Shown piece by piece: positions 23,211-34,518 of a stretch of 64,000 nucleotides of DNA. The position numbers were made by a program, and so were the translations under genes. Every line of letters begins with the position of its first letter. Positions within the stretch are counted from its first letter, which is position 1. The notes beneath the pieces were generated by a model. That model was given only the letters and a program-made list of their open reading frames with translations, had not been told where the DNA came from and ran no database searches. The DNA is from Costus lasius (lineage: Eukaryota > Streptophyta > Magnoliopsida > Zingiberales > Costaceae): positions 12,042,501 through 12,106,500 of the forward strand of contig CM050449.1 of assembly GCA_027563935.2 (NCBI GenBank), in the 5' to 3' direction.

Positions 23211-24960
23211 AGAAGAAGATATGGAAAATCATAACGCATCTCAAAATCTTACACAATAGACGTTACAAACTCAAGATCCTACACAACAGATGACACATAC
23301 TACTGCCCCTACAAAACCAATTGCATCTTCTTGAAGAGCAAAATTTTTTGAAAATCTAATACAAGATCAGAGGTATGAGATCATTTTATCAAGAATGTAA
23401 ATACAGATGATTTAGTGGTTGGTAAATGTAAGTATCATGGAAAAGAAATTAGGGCAGATCCAAAAACAAATGGAACTTCTAGGTTAAGAAATCATATGAA
23501 AATATGTAGGAAACATCCTTATAGCGTTGGCGAGCAAACAGAACTCAATTTCAAGGTAGATGATGAAAATAATAAACTAGCTTCTGGTAGTGTTTGGAAA
23601 TTTGACCAAGAGGCTATTAGGAAAGTATTAATTGAAATGATCATTATCAATGAGCTGCCATTTAAGTTTGTTAAAACTAAAGGTTTTAAATGTTTGTTCT
23701 CAATTGCATGTCCTCGATTTAGGATGCCATCACGATGGACAGTTTCACAAGATTACTTGCAACTTTATTTGAATGAGAAGTTGAAGTTGAAGCTAAAAAA
23801 GTTTTTTGAAAATTCAAAAATAAGAGTTTCTTTGACAACTGACACGTGGACTTCTTTGCAAAAAGCCAATTACATGTCTCTCACAGTTCACTACATTGAT
23901 GAAGATTGGAAATTGCATAAAAAATTATTAAATTTTTGCCAAGTTCATGATCACACTATTAGAGGGATAGGCATAGCTATTAAAATGTGTCTTCTTGATT
24001 GGGGCATTGATAAGGTTTTTTCTGTGATGGTTGATAATGCTTCTAGCAATACTGTTGCTATCAATTACTTGAGAGAAAAAATAGTCAACTGGGGTTTTAG
24101 TATTGCACATGAAAGTACATGCATATGAGGTGTATTGCTCGTATAGTTAATCTGATTGTACATGATGGGTTGAAAGAGATTGGCTCTTATGTTTATAAAA
24201 TTCGACAAGCTGTTCGTTGTGTACGACAGTCTCCATCAAGATTAAGTAAATTTAAAGAATGCATTGAAATTGAAAAAATTCAGTCTAAGAGTTTATTGTG
24301 TTTTAGATATAAGCACTAGATGAAATTTCACATATCTTATGCTTGATGCTGCTCAAAAATTTGAAGAAGAGCTTTGCACACTATATGAGAAGGAGAGGGG
24401 TTTGGTTGTGGCCAAAGACGTAAAGATTGCACTATTTGAGATATTTGATGAGTACAGACAATACTTCTCAAAACGAAGCACAAATAAATGAGAATGCTCA
24501 ATTTCAAACTACTGTTGCCAATGAAACCACTGAGAATGAAAATTTTCGTGAAGTAGAATAAGAAAGAGAAAAGAAAGGATGAAAATGTGCAGATTAGAAT
24601 TGGAAGGAGTGGATTCAAAAACTGAATTAGATAAATATATATGTGAAGACGGTGATGATGAGTCTGAAGATTTTGACATATTGTTATGGTGGAAGATAAA
24701 TAGTCCTAGATTTCCTATGCTTTCACAAATGGCTAAAGATGTACCTGCAGTTCCTATTTCTACCGTTGCTTCAGAATCAACATTTAGCACTGGGGGCCGA
24801 GTTCTTAATGCATTTCGAAGTTGTTTATCTTCAAAGATAATGCAAGCTCTCTTATGTACTCAAGATTGGTTGAGAGATTCATCATCTGACGTAATTGATA
24901 TTCAAGAAACTATGGAATACATTGATAAACTTGAAAATGGTAAAATACTTTTTGCATTTT
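23211..24960 (+). pseudogene. hAT transposase (RICESLEEPER-like), internally deleted
   Basis: The open frame 23415-24128 begins in a BED zinc finger (CKYHGKEIR, then SRLRNHMKIC, near 23424-23500). The hAT core follows, with VSLTTDTWTSLQKANYMSLT and VFSVMVDNASSNTVAI. Frames then shift at 24119 and a stop replaces Trp near 24320 in the STRWNxTYLML motif. About 200 residues of the catalytic middle seem to be missing before 24440. The C-terminal dimerisation domain (24579-24960) has FDILLWWKINSPRFPMLSQM and VASESTFSTGGRVL. Stops at 23260 and 23332 break the leader frame. Confidence 0.85.
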
Positions 24961-25070
24961 TTTTATTAATTATACCTTATGATATTTTGATGAAATCATC
25001 TTTAATGACATTTTTTGTTTGTGAGCTAAATTTTGTAGAATTTGCAACATTAGCACTAGCTAATATGTAA

Positions 25071-26464
25071 AGCATGTGTTGCCTACTTCAGTGCTTGTAT
25101 AAGGTAATTATTGTTTATGAACTAATTTTGTGAGCTGAATTTTGTTTATGAACTATTTTGATATTTGACTACTAACTACTAAGGTAATTGTTGTTTATTG
25201 GTTGCAGGCTTGAAACATTATTGACTTATTGTGTTGGCTCATCAATTTTGCAGCTTGAGTGCTTATAAGGTAATATCGCATACCATTAACTCATCTTTTA
25301 TAGTGAAACCAAATTAGGGATGAAGTCATCTTACTAAATTGTTTATTTTATGTAAAATTATTTAATAGGCTGAGGCTCAAGTGATAGGCGAGTGCTTTTT
25401 TGAAGCTGATATCTTAAATTTGATGTGGTCATGTACTCATGTGGTTGACTAGAGCAATGTCATGTTATTTAATCATCATGTGATGTGACAATGTAAAACT
25501 ATGCGGTGAAATATTTTGAGTCTATGAGACTGTGACAATGTGGTTTTCTTTATAAACTTGATTAAGTGATTTTTCTTTCTCAAAACCTGTTGAGTGTTGA
25601 ATGTTGATATGCTTGCATGTTGTGATGCTGATGCATAACAAAATTAAGGAAACTTGGGTGAAAATTATTTTACGTTTAGTGAAAATGTAACTTGGATTTC
25701 ATGAAATGTTAGTTCTATTGTGGCTACACTTGCATTCTTATCTACTGCAGTATTGCTTATCCTCTGTTTAGCGTGACTCATTCAAGGATCAGATGATACT
25801 GAAAATAATTCGAATTCTTCCTCCTATTGTTGCAACCTCACAAGCAAAAGTCAGTTTAGCTACTTGGGAATGAGCAATTGCAGATAGGTGATGATTTGGT
25901 AATCAAACTCTCTGCTATTTGTAGTGAATACGATGGGACAAGATGTTCAAAGTTTTGTTTTGCATTCTTTCAATTTACATGCATTACAAGCTTACAACAT
26001 TATACAAACTAGTCAAAACATTTTGTTTGGATTCCATGCTTCCTTGAGATGAGAAAATTGATGCTTGTCCTCGCAATTGTTTGGATTCCAGTCATTCCAC
26101 GCTTCTTCATTGAATCATTGTTTGGATTACACAAAGTGGTCATGAACAGATGATCTCGTATACTAAAACTAGATGGTCGATGCTTTTCATCGCAGTTGTA
26201 GTATGTAGATAATCAACTTTACCAAATTGGGATGAGAAAGTTACCCAAAAAATATAACTTTAGCAGTTCAGCACTTCAGAGTTCAGTCTACAAAGTATTA
26301 AGTACAAACATAATTATATAGATGACATATCATGCATCCATTATAAATTTATAATCGCCAATAAGTAAATTTTAGCAGAAAACTAGATGAAAGAGAATGC
26401 ATGTAATCCAAGGTTTATGAAATATTTTTTTTTTCTATTTTATCAATAGATTAATTTGGTAATA
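25071..26464. other. Unassigned DNA between hAT coding region and duplication block
   Basis: AT-rich sequence with no coding signal. Part is probably the 3' region of the hAT element. GGCGGGTTCGAATCTTGCC near 26468 resembles a tRNA T-arm but has no matching tRNA body. Confidence 0.4.
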
Positions 26465-26919
26465 GTTGGCGGGTTCGAATCTTGCCGAGGTAACCCCTTA
26501 ACCTCTCCTTTGTTTTCTAGCATTACTTTATTTTCCATTGACGCTTTGTTTTTACTGTCGACGTCGCACCCTGCTATGTTTTCTGACGACATCATGTTCT
26601 TTGCTTGTGTGTGTTCTGCGTGCGACCTCGCGTTTAGGTGCATGCGCTCCCTCGCTCCTCTTTGCTTTCTCTCTTGCTTGTTCAAGCGAGGTGGCTTCTC
26701 CCCTCTTCTCGATGCGTGCGACCTTGCCGCTTCTTGTTTGCTATGTTAGTGTTCTGTCGCTTGTGTGCAAATATTTTTTCCCCGACGCCTTGTGTGGTGT
26801 CTATTGTATGCGCATGTGCACCACCGTCTGTGTATGGTGTTTGTTGTTTGCTGTGTTAGGTTGATAAGTGGGTGTTCACGTTTGCCGGGCATGCCTGTGT
26901 GCTATTTTATCCCTTATGT
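26465..26919. other. Conserved non-coding block of the segmental duplication
   Basis: Matches 60922-61092 and 62838-63015 in copy 2, which carries a 1.7-kb insertion in the middle. It contains GGTAACC, CTTT and TTTTCTAGCATTACTTTATTTTCC words typical of an intron 3' end or element boundary. Several overlapping cysteine-rich frames are open but none is conserved as a protein in copy 2. Confidence 0.55.
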
Positions 26920-27389
26920 AGGGGTGGGCATTTGGATCGGTAAATTCGGTAATTATCGATTTACCAATTTGTTCGGTAAATTCAGTTTAGTTTAATCGGT
27001 ATCGATAATATTTTTTTTATACATTGGTTATCGATTTTGGCATCAGTTAAATTTTTTTGTTCGGTAAAAATCTGATTTTTACCAAATTTGGTAATTTAAT
27101 ATATAAATTTGGTAAATTACCAAATTTACTAATATAAATATAAATTTATTAAATTTTATTTGATAAATATATAAAAATAAAAATATTATTTTATTTATAG
27201 GAATAAAATAATTTAAATAGATAAATTGATTATTTATCATATTTACTAAAAATTATTTGATAAATTCGGTTTGGTAGTTAGTTGGTAATTATCTTATTCA
27301 GTATTGGTTTTAGAATTTTCAGTAAATATTTAATCAATAAATTTAGTTCTATTTATTCAATATCAATATTTACTGATTGACACCCCTAT
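26920..27389 (+). mobile_element. Non-autonomous mini-hAT, about 470 bp
   Basis: It begins TAGGGGTGGGCATTTGGATC and ends TTGACACCCCTA, so the terminal 8 bases are inverted. The interior is AT-rich with GGTAAATTCGGT words. It shares a stretch around AAATTTTATTTGATAAATAT with the left subterminal part of the hAT element at 21744. It is absent from copy 2. No clear 8-bp target duplication was found. Confidence 0.75.
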
Positions 27390-27858
27390 TGTCACGACCA
27401 AGACCGGCGGGTCTTGGGCCTGGGCCAGCAGGCCGCTCGACGACGGACTCGGTTGTTGACCGCATTTTGACCACAGATCGGGCCGGGGCCTCACAAATAT
27501 CCTATGAGATTATTTTCATTTAGAATCCTACATGACTCTCCATTTAAATGTATAAAAATAAAGAAAAATATTAATATTAATTATGAGTGCGACATTACGC
27601 TGTTATAATAGACCAAAACAATTGACCGTACAATGACAGCAATAATATACCAAAACAGTTGAGGACAAAATGACAGAAAACAACGCTTTGCCAACCGATC
27701 ATTTATTTTACTCGCACGCTACTACTAATAACATATTTATGTGTTTAATTGCCTAAAATGGACTAATAATTTAAGATTAATTAAGAATGCATAAAACATG
27801 ACAGAGGCAAAGGTAATGCTTGAGTTGAATCCAGTCAAAGATAGTCCACGTACAAGTG

Positions 27859-28233
27859 AGGAAACTTTTGGGTAAACGCCTGCACCTTCATTTTTATAGT
27901 GAAAATATTTTAAAAAAAAATTATATATTTTTTAAAAAAATTATATATTTTTAATTTATACATTCTAAATTATCCAATAATATTAATATTATCCTGAAAA
28001 AAGTTATACATGATAAGAAATTATATAAAATATTATCATAAAAAAAATTATGCACAATTTAGATAATTTTATTATAATAATATTTTATATAATTTCTCAT
28101 TATATATAATTTTTTTTATGATAATATTAGTACTATTGGATAACTTAAAGTATTTAGATTAAAAATATATTTTTTTTAAAGAAAAAATATTTATATTATA
28201 AAAATAAAGCACCCTACGCAGAAAGTTTCCTCC
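27859..28233 (+). mobile_element. Mutator-type MITE, 375 bp
   Basis: The terminal inverted repeat starts AGGAAACTTTTGGGTA and extends about 50 bp with mismatches. Flanks are GTACAAGTG (27850-27858) and GCACAAGTG (28234-28242), a 9-bp target duplication with one mismatch, as expected for Mutator-like elements. Copy 2 has the empty site at about 63287-63309. The interior is almost pure A/T and strongly self-complementary. Confidence 0.85.
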
Positions 28234-28477
28234 GCACAAGTGTGTCAGGCTTAATTAAATTGAAAACACTGAACAAGTAGTGCCATGGGCACCATGCAAA
28301 ATTCAATCTTAAATGAATGATTGCCTTGTGTTCATTTCTGGAGGTTTAACAATTAATTCGGTCCGAGTATGAAGCCAGTTCTTGCTCTTGCAACAAGTTG
28401 TTCTCTTGAAAGCTGCCAATTAACTAATTGGGTGGCAGTTCTCTATCCCATTAATACAAACTGAATGCAAGGTTTTC

Positions 28478-28484
28478 TATAAAA
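28478..28484 (+). promoter_or_regulatory. TATA box of nsLTP2 gene A1
   Basis: TATAAAA lies 61 bases upstream of the ATG in an otherwise CG-poor promoter. The matching site of A2 is at 63538-63544. Confidence 0.8.
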
Positions 28485-28538
28485 AGCGGGCGAGCGAGCC
28501 TTGCCTCTTCAGTACTGCGACAGCAATCTCTGGCGACA

Positions 28539-28823
28539 ATGATGAAGTCCTCAACCGTCTTCTTATTCTGCGTGATCATGACCGCCTTGGCTGTGCTGCA
28601 TAGAGCCCCGGCGTCGGTGGAGGCGGCGTGCGACCCTACGGAGCTGTCGGTGTGTGCGGAATCGGTCCTGTACTCGACGCCTCCAACGAGCGATTGCTGC
28701 GCCAAGATGAGGTCGCAGGTGCCGTGCTTCTGCCAGTACAAGAAGGACCCCAACTTGAGTGGATACATTACTAGCGGGGAGAAGGTAGCAACTGCTTGTC
28801 ACATATCGACCCCAAAATGCTGA
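28539..28823 (+). CDS. Type-2 non-specific lipid-transfer protein precursor A1, 94 aa
   Basis: Single-exon precursor of a small secreted lipid-binding protein. Residues 1-29 form a signal peptide (basic MMK, hydrophobic VFLFCVIMTALAVL, cleavage after ASVEA). The mature protein of about 65 residues has the eight-cysteine motif C-x7-C-x13-CC-x8-CFC-x21-C-x6-C, forming four disulphides round a lipid-binding cavity. The Phe between the two Cys of CFC is the hallmark of type 2. The CFC-to-C spacing is two residues shorter than the common 23. Two ATGs are adjacent and the first is used here. A2 at 63599 differs only at residue 5 (Ser to Ala). The role is extracellular lipid binding in cuticle, suberin or defence; which one cannot be told from sequence. 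Confidence 0.95.
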   Translation: MMKSSTVFLFCVIMTALAVLHRAPASVEAACDPTELSVCAESVLYSTPPTSDCCAKMRSQVPCFCQYKKDPNLSGYITSGEKVATACHISTPKC

Positions 28824-28945
28824 GCTGATCGGAATGATTCCCCTAGGGAGCCGCCCTTAATCAGCTATATATATAAATCTATATAACGTTATTATGTCTC
28901 TAGAGAATATATATATATAAGAAAATAATGTCACCAGCAGTGCGT

Positions 28946-29404
28946 AGCTGCTGCAGTTTAGCTATTTGGTCTTGAATAGTTATGTTTGCAACGTTGTGAT
29001 TGTCTTACTACTTGGTCAGTAGTAAATAAGAAGAGCAGCACTCTGAGCTCTCTTTTAAGTAAAAACTTGGCTCTACTCGATGCTTGCCTCTGCTTCTCTG
29101 TTCGACTGCTCTCAACATGATTGCACTTGAGAAAATGGCTCAGGAACAAAGATTCTATTGATGCAGAACTTACTTGTCTTTCGTCATGCATGTTAATCAT
29201 AATTTTTAAAAATAATTTAAATTTGAAATATTTGAAAAAAAAAAAAAAAACTTAATCACCCTTCTTGAAAAATCTAAAGCTCGCCACTTTTGTCTTCTTG
29301 AGATTAGTTCAATCTTCTTGCTTTGTACATTTACAAAGCGACTTATTGAGTGTTGTACATTATGAAGCAATTAGTGGCCAAACTCTGTCGACTGCTCTTA
29401 TACA
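28946..29404. other. Spacer between nsLTP2 A1 and the tandem pair
   Basis: Includes the 3' untranslated region of A1 and a 16-base oligo-A run near 29235. No further gene is seen. Confidence 0.5.
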
Positions 29405-30023
29405 ATATATTGATTAACCAAAATACACAGTGCTCTCAATTTGACCTCATAACGTTTTGAAAAGTATAGTAATATTCCAACTTTTAAGTTAAGAAAGGGT
29501 CAACTTTAATATTTCTGGTCGTTCACATATTATTTGAACCCACGAATACCGAGCAGCCACGTTTATAGGAGTCCATTCGTGACACGTCTCGTGGCCATTT
29601 TTGCAGGCAGATATTCAACGATCGCCAACGTGGACCCGATCGGATCCATCTTCATTTCTTAAATTTGCACGGATATGTTCATAAATTTTTCCATACATCT
29701 ATTGATCCTAAACATTACTTGTTCTCATGTATTGCTTGTTTGTGCTTATCTCTGGACACGTACCGTAAAAGGGTTAGTTTGTCGAAGCCCAGCTGATTAA
29801 CATGTAGGAAGAAGAAACTTAGCGGGTACCTGGAAGCTCACCGATTACGTAGCCTGGAGCCCTGGACATGGATTGAATACTTGGAACGAGTATGCAAACT
29901 CATGCTTGCCATAAATCATGATCCTCTCGTTAGTTGAATGTTAGTTTGTTTTTTTTCTTATAGATTTAACTGTACAAGATTAGTCAGCCTAGCCACGAGG
30001 TACTCAACTTCGCACAACTCCGC

Positions 30024-30030
30024 TATAAAT
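30024..30030 (+). promoter_or_regulatory. TATA box of nsLTP2 gene B1
   Basis: TATAAAT within CGCTATAAATAGCAGGCAAG, 127 bases before the chosen ATG. The same word is at 32358 for B2. Confidence 0.8.
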
Positions 30031-30156
30031 AGCAGGCAAGAACGCCAACTCCTCTCCACTCAATCATCCATAGCAGCATCGATCGATCACTTGTTGCTTG
30101 TTTGCCTTAATTAGTTGCTAATCGATCATTTCATCTCTTTGCAGCTAATTAAAAAA

Positions 30157-30432
30157 ATGAAGTGCATCTTCTTCTTCTGTGTTGTTTTCACTTTGCTGCT
30201 GCTGCAGCGGGCTCCTGCAGCGGTGGAGGCTGCGACGTGCGACCCGACGGACCTGACAGTCTGCGCTGCCGCCATCCTGACTTCGACGCCCCCGACCAGC
30301 GCGTGCTGCGCCATGCTGAAGTCTCAGGTTGCATGCTTCTGCCAGTACAAGAATGATCCCATCCTCAGTGGATACGTCAGCAGCGGGCAGAATGTGGCCG
30401 CTGCTTGTGGCATACCATTTCCAACCTGCTGA
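30157..30432 (+). CDS. Type-2 non-specific lipid-transfer protein precursor B1, 91 aa
   Basis: Secreted lipid-binding protein. The start is the ATG at 30157 (MKCIFFFC), which opens a proper signal peptide with a leucine core and cleavage after AAVEA (residue 25). The upstream in-frame ATG at 30115 would add 14 residues ahead of the signal peptide and is disfavoured. Mature protein: C-x7-C-x13-CC-x8-CFC-x21-C-x6-C, the same spacing as A1. B2 differs at a handful of residues. A polyadenylation-like GAATAAACAATAAAC lies near 30651. It shares only the family core with A1 and A2, so B is a separate subfamily. Confidence 0.95.
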   Translation: MKCIFFFCVVFTLLLLQRAPAAVEAATCDPTDLTVCAAAILTSTPPTSACCAMLKSQVACFCQYKNDPILSGYVSSGQNVAAACGIPFPTC

Positions 30433-30690
30433 TAGAATGCCAGCGACGATGACCTCCGCCAAGTCTGCTGCATACATAAGTATAGGTTTTGCTAGAGAAT
30501 AAGAAATGCTATCAGCAGTAGCTGCTAAAATGAATCTAATCAGCTGTTGTGCTTGCTGAGTAAAACTAATTAATTAGTATGGTATGGCAAGGAGATCGAG
30601 CAGCGCTGTGTGCCGGTTCCTCTCTTCTGTTTTAGCTCTGTGTGCTATGTTGAATAAACAATAAACTTCCTTTCACAAAAATTTAGTGGA

Positions 30691-31324
30691 TCCTTCATTT
30701 CCAGAAAAAAACCACATGGCTGGATATAGTAATTAAAGACTGATATGTGTTGCGTAAATGAGAATTAGGGCCAATAAAATTGAAGGCCGAAAGTGCATTG
30801 GTTTGTTGGATTCTGTGCAAATTAAGATATATTTATAGTAATTAAAGACTGGAATCATTTCCAGTAAAACAGGCTCTCTATAAAATGCACTTTGATGTGA
30901 TTACCTTATACAACTTCTATTTTTCCATAAAAAAAAATTGGTTCTAAGTCTCCAATTACAAAAACACAAATCCAATGCGCATAAAAAATTGGCACTAGAA
31001 ATAGGAGTGCCAACATGGACATAAAATAAATTGATGACTTCATTTTAGTTGTATCATCCAACCAATATGTTCAGAACTTAATTAGATATTCTACTGGTCT
31101 AGTTGCCAATGGTCTACTCAAATCAAGCCTATTGGGCTATGTTCTAATGTCATTAAGAGATATTGAAACTTAATTATAAAAATTTAACAACAAGATACTC
31201 ACTACCAAGTCCTTGGTGCCACTATTACCCAATCTCACCTTAAAGAGGAGAATTATTTGATATATTTTGAGTAAATTCTTAAGTTAATAATTCCTTTTCG
31301 AATTACTGAGTAGAGGGTTTCCTA

Positions 31325-31398
<74 letters not shown>

Positions 31399-31674
31399 AC
31401 CTTGTAAGTGACTTGTTAGTGTTTCATTTTATTGAGGATATTATGATCAACTTTGTTGAGTGCTCTAGTTTAACTAAGCAAAAATTAATTTGACTGGCTA
31501 ACTTGACCTTGCTCGATATGAAGTCAAACAGTTCAAATTATCATATGATATATTAAAATAGATAATAAATTTATTTTTAACCTTATACTATTTATTTTAG
31601 TGTAATATATAGTCAGGTTCACATTAAATTTAAATGAGTTATGGGTCATATTCACATAACCTTTATCGGTATGA
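30691..31674. other. Intergenic spacer between B1 and B2
   Basis: AT-rich, with the microsatellite at 31329-31393. No gene is seen on either strand. Confidence 0.6.
31329..31393 (+). repeat. (AT)n microsatellite, about 65 bp
   Basis: An uninterrupted AT run between the two tandem units. Confidence 0.95.
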
Positions 31675-32357
31675 TATATTAATCAGCTAAAATACAAAGT
31701 GCTTTGAATGTGACCTTATCGCGTTTTGCAAAGCAAAGTAACATTTCCTACTTTTAGTAGAAATCCAATTTTAATATTTCTAGTGGTTAACACACGCCAG
31801 AATTGCCGCAGGTCGACGTCCGGATACCCCAAATTTCTCTGGCAAACATTGCACCCACGTTTGTGGGAGTCGATTTGTCAGACGCCTCGTGGCTAACTGT
31901 TTCGTTTGGACAGCTTTCTATTCTGTTATTTAACGATGACCAACATGTATCCAAAGTCCATTTACGTATGTCATTTTGTTTCTTGTATTCGTTAACTTCA
32001 TGCTCTCAAGTTGTCAGTCAAAATTTGCACAGAGATATTCATACATGTATCGATCCAAAAAATTTAGTTGTTCTCATGAATTGTTTGTTTGTGCTCATTT
32101 CTGGAGACGTACCGTAAATGGGTTAGTTTGTTGAAGCTAAGCTAATTAAGATGTAGCAAGAAGAAACTTAGCAGCGGGTACCTGGAAGCTCACCAATTAT
32201 ATGTAACTTGGACACGAATTGAATTCTCAGAACAAGTATGCAAACTCATGCTTGTCATGAATCATGATCATCTCGTTAGTTGAATGTTAGTTTGTCCTTT
32301 TATATAGCTTTAACTGTACAAGATTAATTTGCCCAGCCACCAGGCACTCAAATGCAC

Positions 32358-32364
32358 TATAAAT
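32358..32364 (+). promoter_or_regulatory. TATA box of nsLTP2 gene B2
   Basis: TATAAAT in GCACTATAAATAGCAGAC, 126 bases before the chosen ATG. Confidence 0.8.
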
Positions 32365-32483
32365 AGCAGACAAGAACGCCAACCCCTCAATCATCCATAG
32401 CTGCTTCGATCGATCTCTTCTTGCTTGTTTGCCTTGATTAGTTGGTGATCGATCACTTCATCTCTTTTCAGCTAATTCAAAAA

Positions 32484-32759
32484 ATGAAGTGCGTCTTCTT
32501 CTTCTGTGCTGTTTTCACTCTCCTGCTGCTGCAGCGTGCTCCTGCAGCGGTGGAGGCTGCGACGTGCGACCCGACGGACCTCACAGTCTGTGCTGCCGCC
32601 ATCCTGACTTCGACGCCGCCGACCAGTGCGTGCTGCGCCATGCTGAAGTCTCAAGTTGCATGCTTCTGTCAGTACAAGAATGACCCCACCTTGAGCGGAT
32701 ACGTCAGCAGCGGGAAGCAGGTCGCCGCTGCTTGTGGCATACCATATCCCAACTGCTGA
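32484..32759 (+). CDS. Type-2 non-specific lipid-transfer protein precursor B2, 91 aa
   Basis: Tandem paralogue of B1. Signal peptide MKCVFFFCAVFTLLLLQRAP with cleavage after AAVEA. The mature protein has eight cysteines in the type-2 pattern with the CFC motif and the 21-residue loop. Replacements relative to B1 cluster in the signal peptide and the last 30 residues, for example NDPTLSG for NDPILSG and SGKQV for SGQNV. All cysteines are kept, so both copies are probably functional. The start at 32484 is chosen over the in-frame ATG at 32442 for the same reason as in B1. GAATAAAC near 32958 may be the polyadenylation signal. Confidence 0.95.
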   Translation: MKCVFFFCAVFTLLLLQRAPAAVEAATCDPTDLTVCAAAILTSTPPTSACCAMLKSQVACFCQYKNDPTLSGYVSSGKQVAAACGIPYPNC

Positions 32760-33003
32760 TCGAACACTAACGACGATGACTTCCCGCAAGTCTGCTTAAT
32801 ATATAAATATAGGGTTTTTTAGAGAATAAGAAACGTTATCAGCAGTAGCTGCTAATGTAAATCCAATCAGCTGCTGTGCTTGCTGAGTAATACTGGGTAA
32901 TTAGTATACCAAGGAGATCGAGCTGCGGCGCCCATCTCTATCTATTCTTTTGGTTCTGTGTGTTCTGTTGAATAAACTTCCTTTCACAAAGATTTAGTGT
33001 GGA

Positions 33004-33940
33004 GCCATCAGTTGCATCCTATTTATCTTACGAGTCATTATTCAGAAAATTCTTAGTCGATTTCTATGAAAAAGGTTTTTCAAACTAATTTATTAACTCA
33101 TATATTTGATGATAAAATACATATGAATGATTATGATTTTAAGTTATCACTTCACCACAAGATTAATTGAGATACTGATGGGAATCAAAGCAGACCTCAA
33201 CGCTCAAGGAGGGCTCATCAAACACTAGAGCGTTTTCCAAAGAGTTGATCGACAACTGCAGTTTATATTATTAGATGCCAATGGATGACGACATGTGTGT
33301 GGCAATTGAATTCCGGCCAAAGTGGGTTTGATCGACCGTGAGAGCCAAATTTCGATACTTGCTCTGTTCCGTTCCGTTCATCCACCGGCAGCAATACCGC
33401 TGCGCCTCCATCACCCCACCCCATTCCACCGTGCTCACGTCGTCTCCTGCTGTTCGGGCACCGCTCCGCTCCAGCTCCCGCCGAACACTCTATTCCCCCC
33501 CCTCTCGCCAGGTTCGGCTTGAGCAGTTCCGCGTGGCCATCAACCATCCATTCAGCCCGTCGCCCAATCTCCCGCAGCCATCGATCGCTACATTCGCCGC
33601 TATTCCTCGCTATGCCGTCCGCTAGAATCATAGTCAGTAGAACATGCTGCCGATTCGTCAGCTGCAGCTCTCCTCCACCTTCCTTCGTCTAATGCTCGTC
33701 GCATCTTACCCCCCAATCGCCGTTGCCTCTTTCCACTGCCATTGTCAGAAAACGCTGTTTTCCCGTCGTCACACCTTGTCTCGTCGACCCACCTTAGGAC
33801 ATAAGCCCTAACTCTTGTTCACCAACATCAGCCGGAGCTGGTACCCACCTAAGCTGTGCGCAGCGCCGGAAAGCACCGAGGACAACGTCGCCAGAATCCC
33901 GAGCAAAGTCGGTTTGCTAACTGCAGCGTCAAACGTCCAG
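33004..33940. other. Unassigned intergenic stretch
   Basis: Contains a C-rich part (33340-33630) where several short frames are open on both strands with no recognisable motif. I cannot support a gene. Confidence 0.4.
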
Positions 33941-33943
33941 CCT

Positions 33944-34518
33944 GTTGGCAGCAACATGGTGGAAGCACGGCACGGTGACGAGAGAGAGAAAGCACACAAC
34001 ACACAAGGAAAGATAAAAAAACTAGCGTAACTTTTGTATTAAAAATATACTGCAATGAAATAATAAAAATACAGGTATTTATAAGAAATAAAATCGCAAG
34101 TCTTTACTAAAAATAAAAACTATTAACCCTCGACTCACGACACACACGACATAGAGTCGTGTTTACTATTTCTATTTTTAACACTCCCCCTTAAATACGA
34201 TACTTACATACTCTTAGCAAGCTCCTCAATTCATTGAAATTGTTAATCTTCAAAGCTTTCGTGAAGATATCAGTTACCTGATCCTGAGACTTTACGTACT
34301 TTAATTGCAATTCCTTATTTGCAATACATTCTCGTACGTAATGGAACCTTATGTTTATGTGTTTACTACGGTCATGATATAAAGGATTCTTTGCTAAAGT
34401 AATAATAGACTTGTTGTCAATATTAATTTGAGTAGGGTCCTTTTGTATAGTATGTAAATCTCTCAGAAGTCGTCTCAGATTGCTTTAGTTACACTTGAGT
34501 TAAGACCCACATACTTAG
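33944..34518 (-). mobile_element. 3' end of a third copia element (RNase H tail, purine tract, LTR)
   Basis: Minus-strand translation of about 34518-34200 gives the RNase H tail with DNKSIITLAKNP, HDRSKHINIRFHYVRE and TDIFTKALK, typical of copia. The purine tract AAGGGGGAGTG and the LTR start TGTTAAAAATAG (from 34183) follow, with a TATAAATAC promoter. The outer LTR edge near 33944 is a guess. The element is cut at 34518 by the gypsy LTR. Confidence 0.75.

Larger units (their letters stand above)
29405..30690 (+). repeat. Tandem duplication unit 1 with nsLTP2 gene B1
   Basis: Promoter, gene and 3' region match 31675-33003 with substitutions and indels. Offset is about 2.27-2.33 kb. The match starts near ATATTGATTAACCAAAATAC and ends at CTTCCTTTCACAAAAATTTA. 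Confidence 0.8.
31675..33003 (+). repeat. Tandem duplication unit 2 with nsLTP2 gene B2
   Basis: Counterpart of 29405-30690. The promoter contains the same TACCTGGAAGCTCACC word (about 32179) and the same TATAAATAG box. The 104-aa frame at 31803-32117 lies in promoter DNA and is not open in unit 1. Confidence 0.8.

Noticed and set aside
26460..26500. Possible tRNA or SINE (GGCGGGTTCGAATCTTGCC)
   Set aside because: It resembles a T-arm only. No acceptor stem, D-arm or A box could be matched upstream at the right distance.
27390..27495. Very short LTR-like piece beginning TGTCACGACC and ending CCTCACA
   Set aside because: It has TG/CA ends and a GC-rich body, but no convincing target duplication or partner copy in the window.
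28451..28802. Minus-strand frames of 105 and 79 aa across nsLTP2 A1, repeated across A2, with similar ones across B1 and B2
   Set aside because: They are antisense to clear nsLTP2 genes and are open only because the sense genes are GC-rich. They recur because the DNA is duplicated.
31803..32117. 104-aa frame upstream of nsLTP2 B2
   Set aside because: It is in duplicated promoter DNA, and the corresponding region of B1 is not open in this frame.
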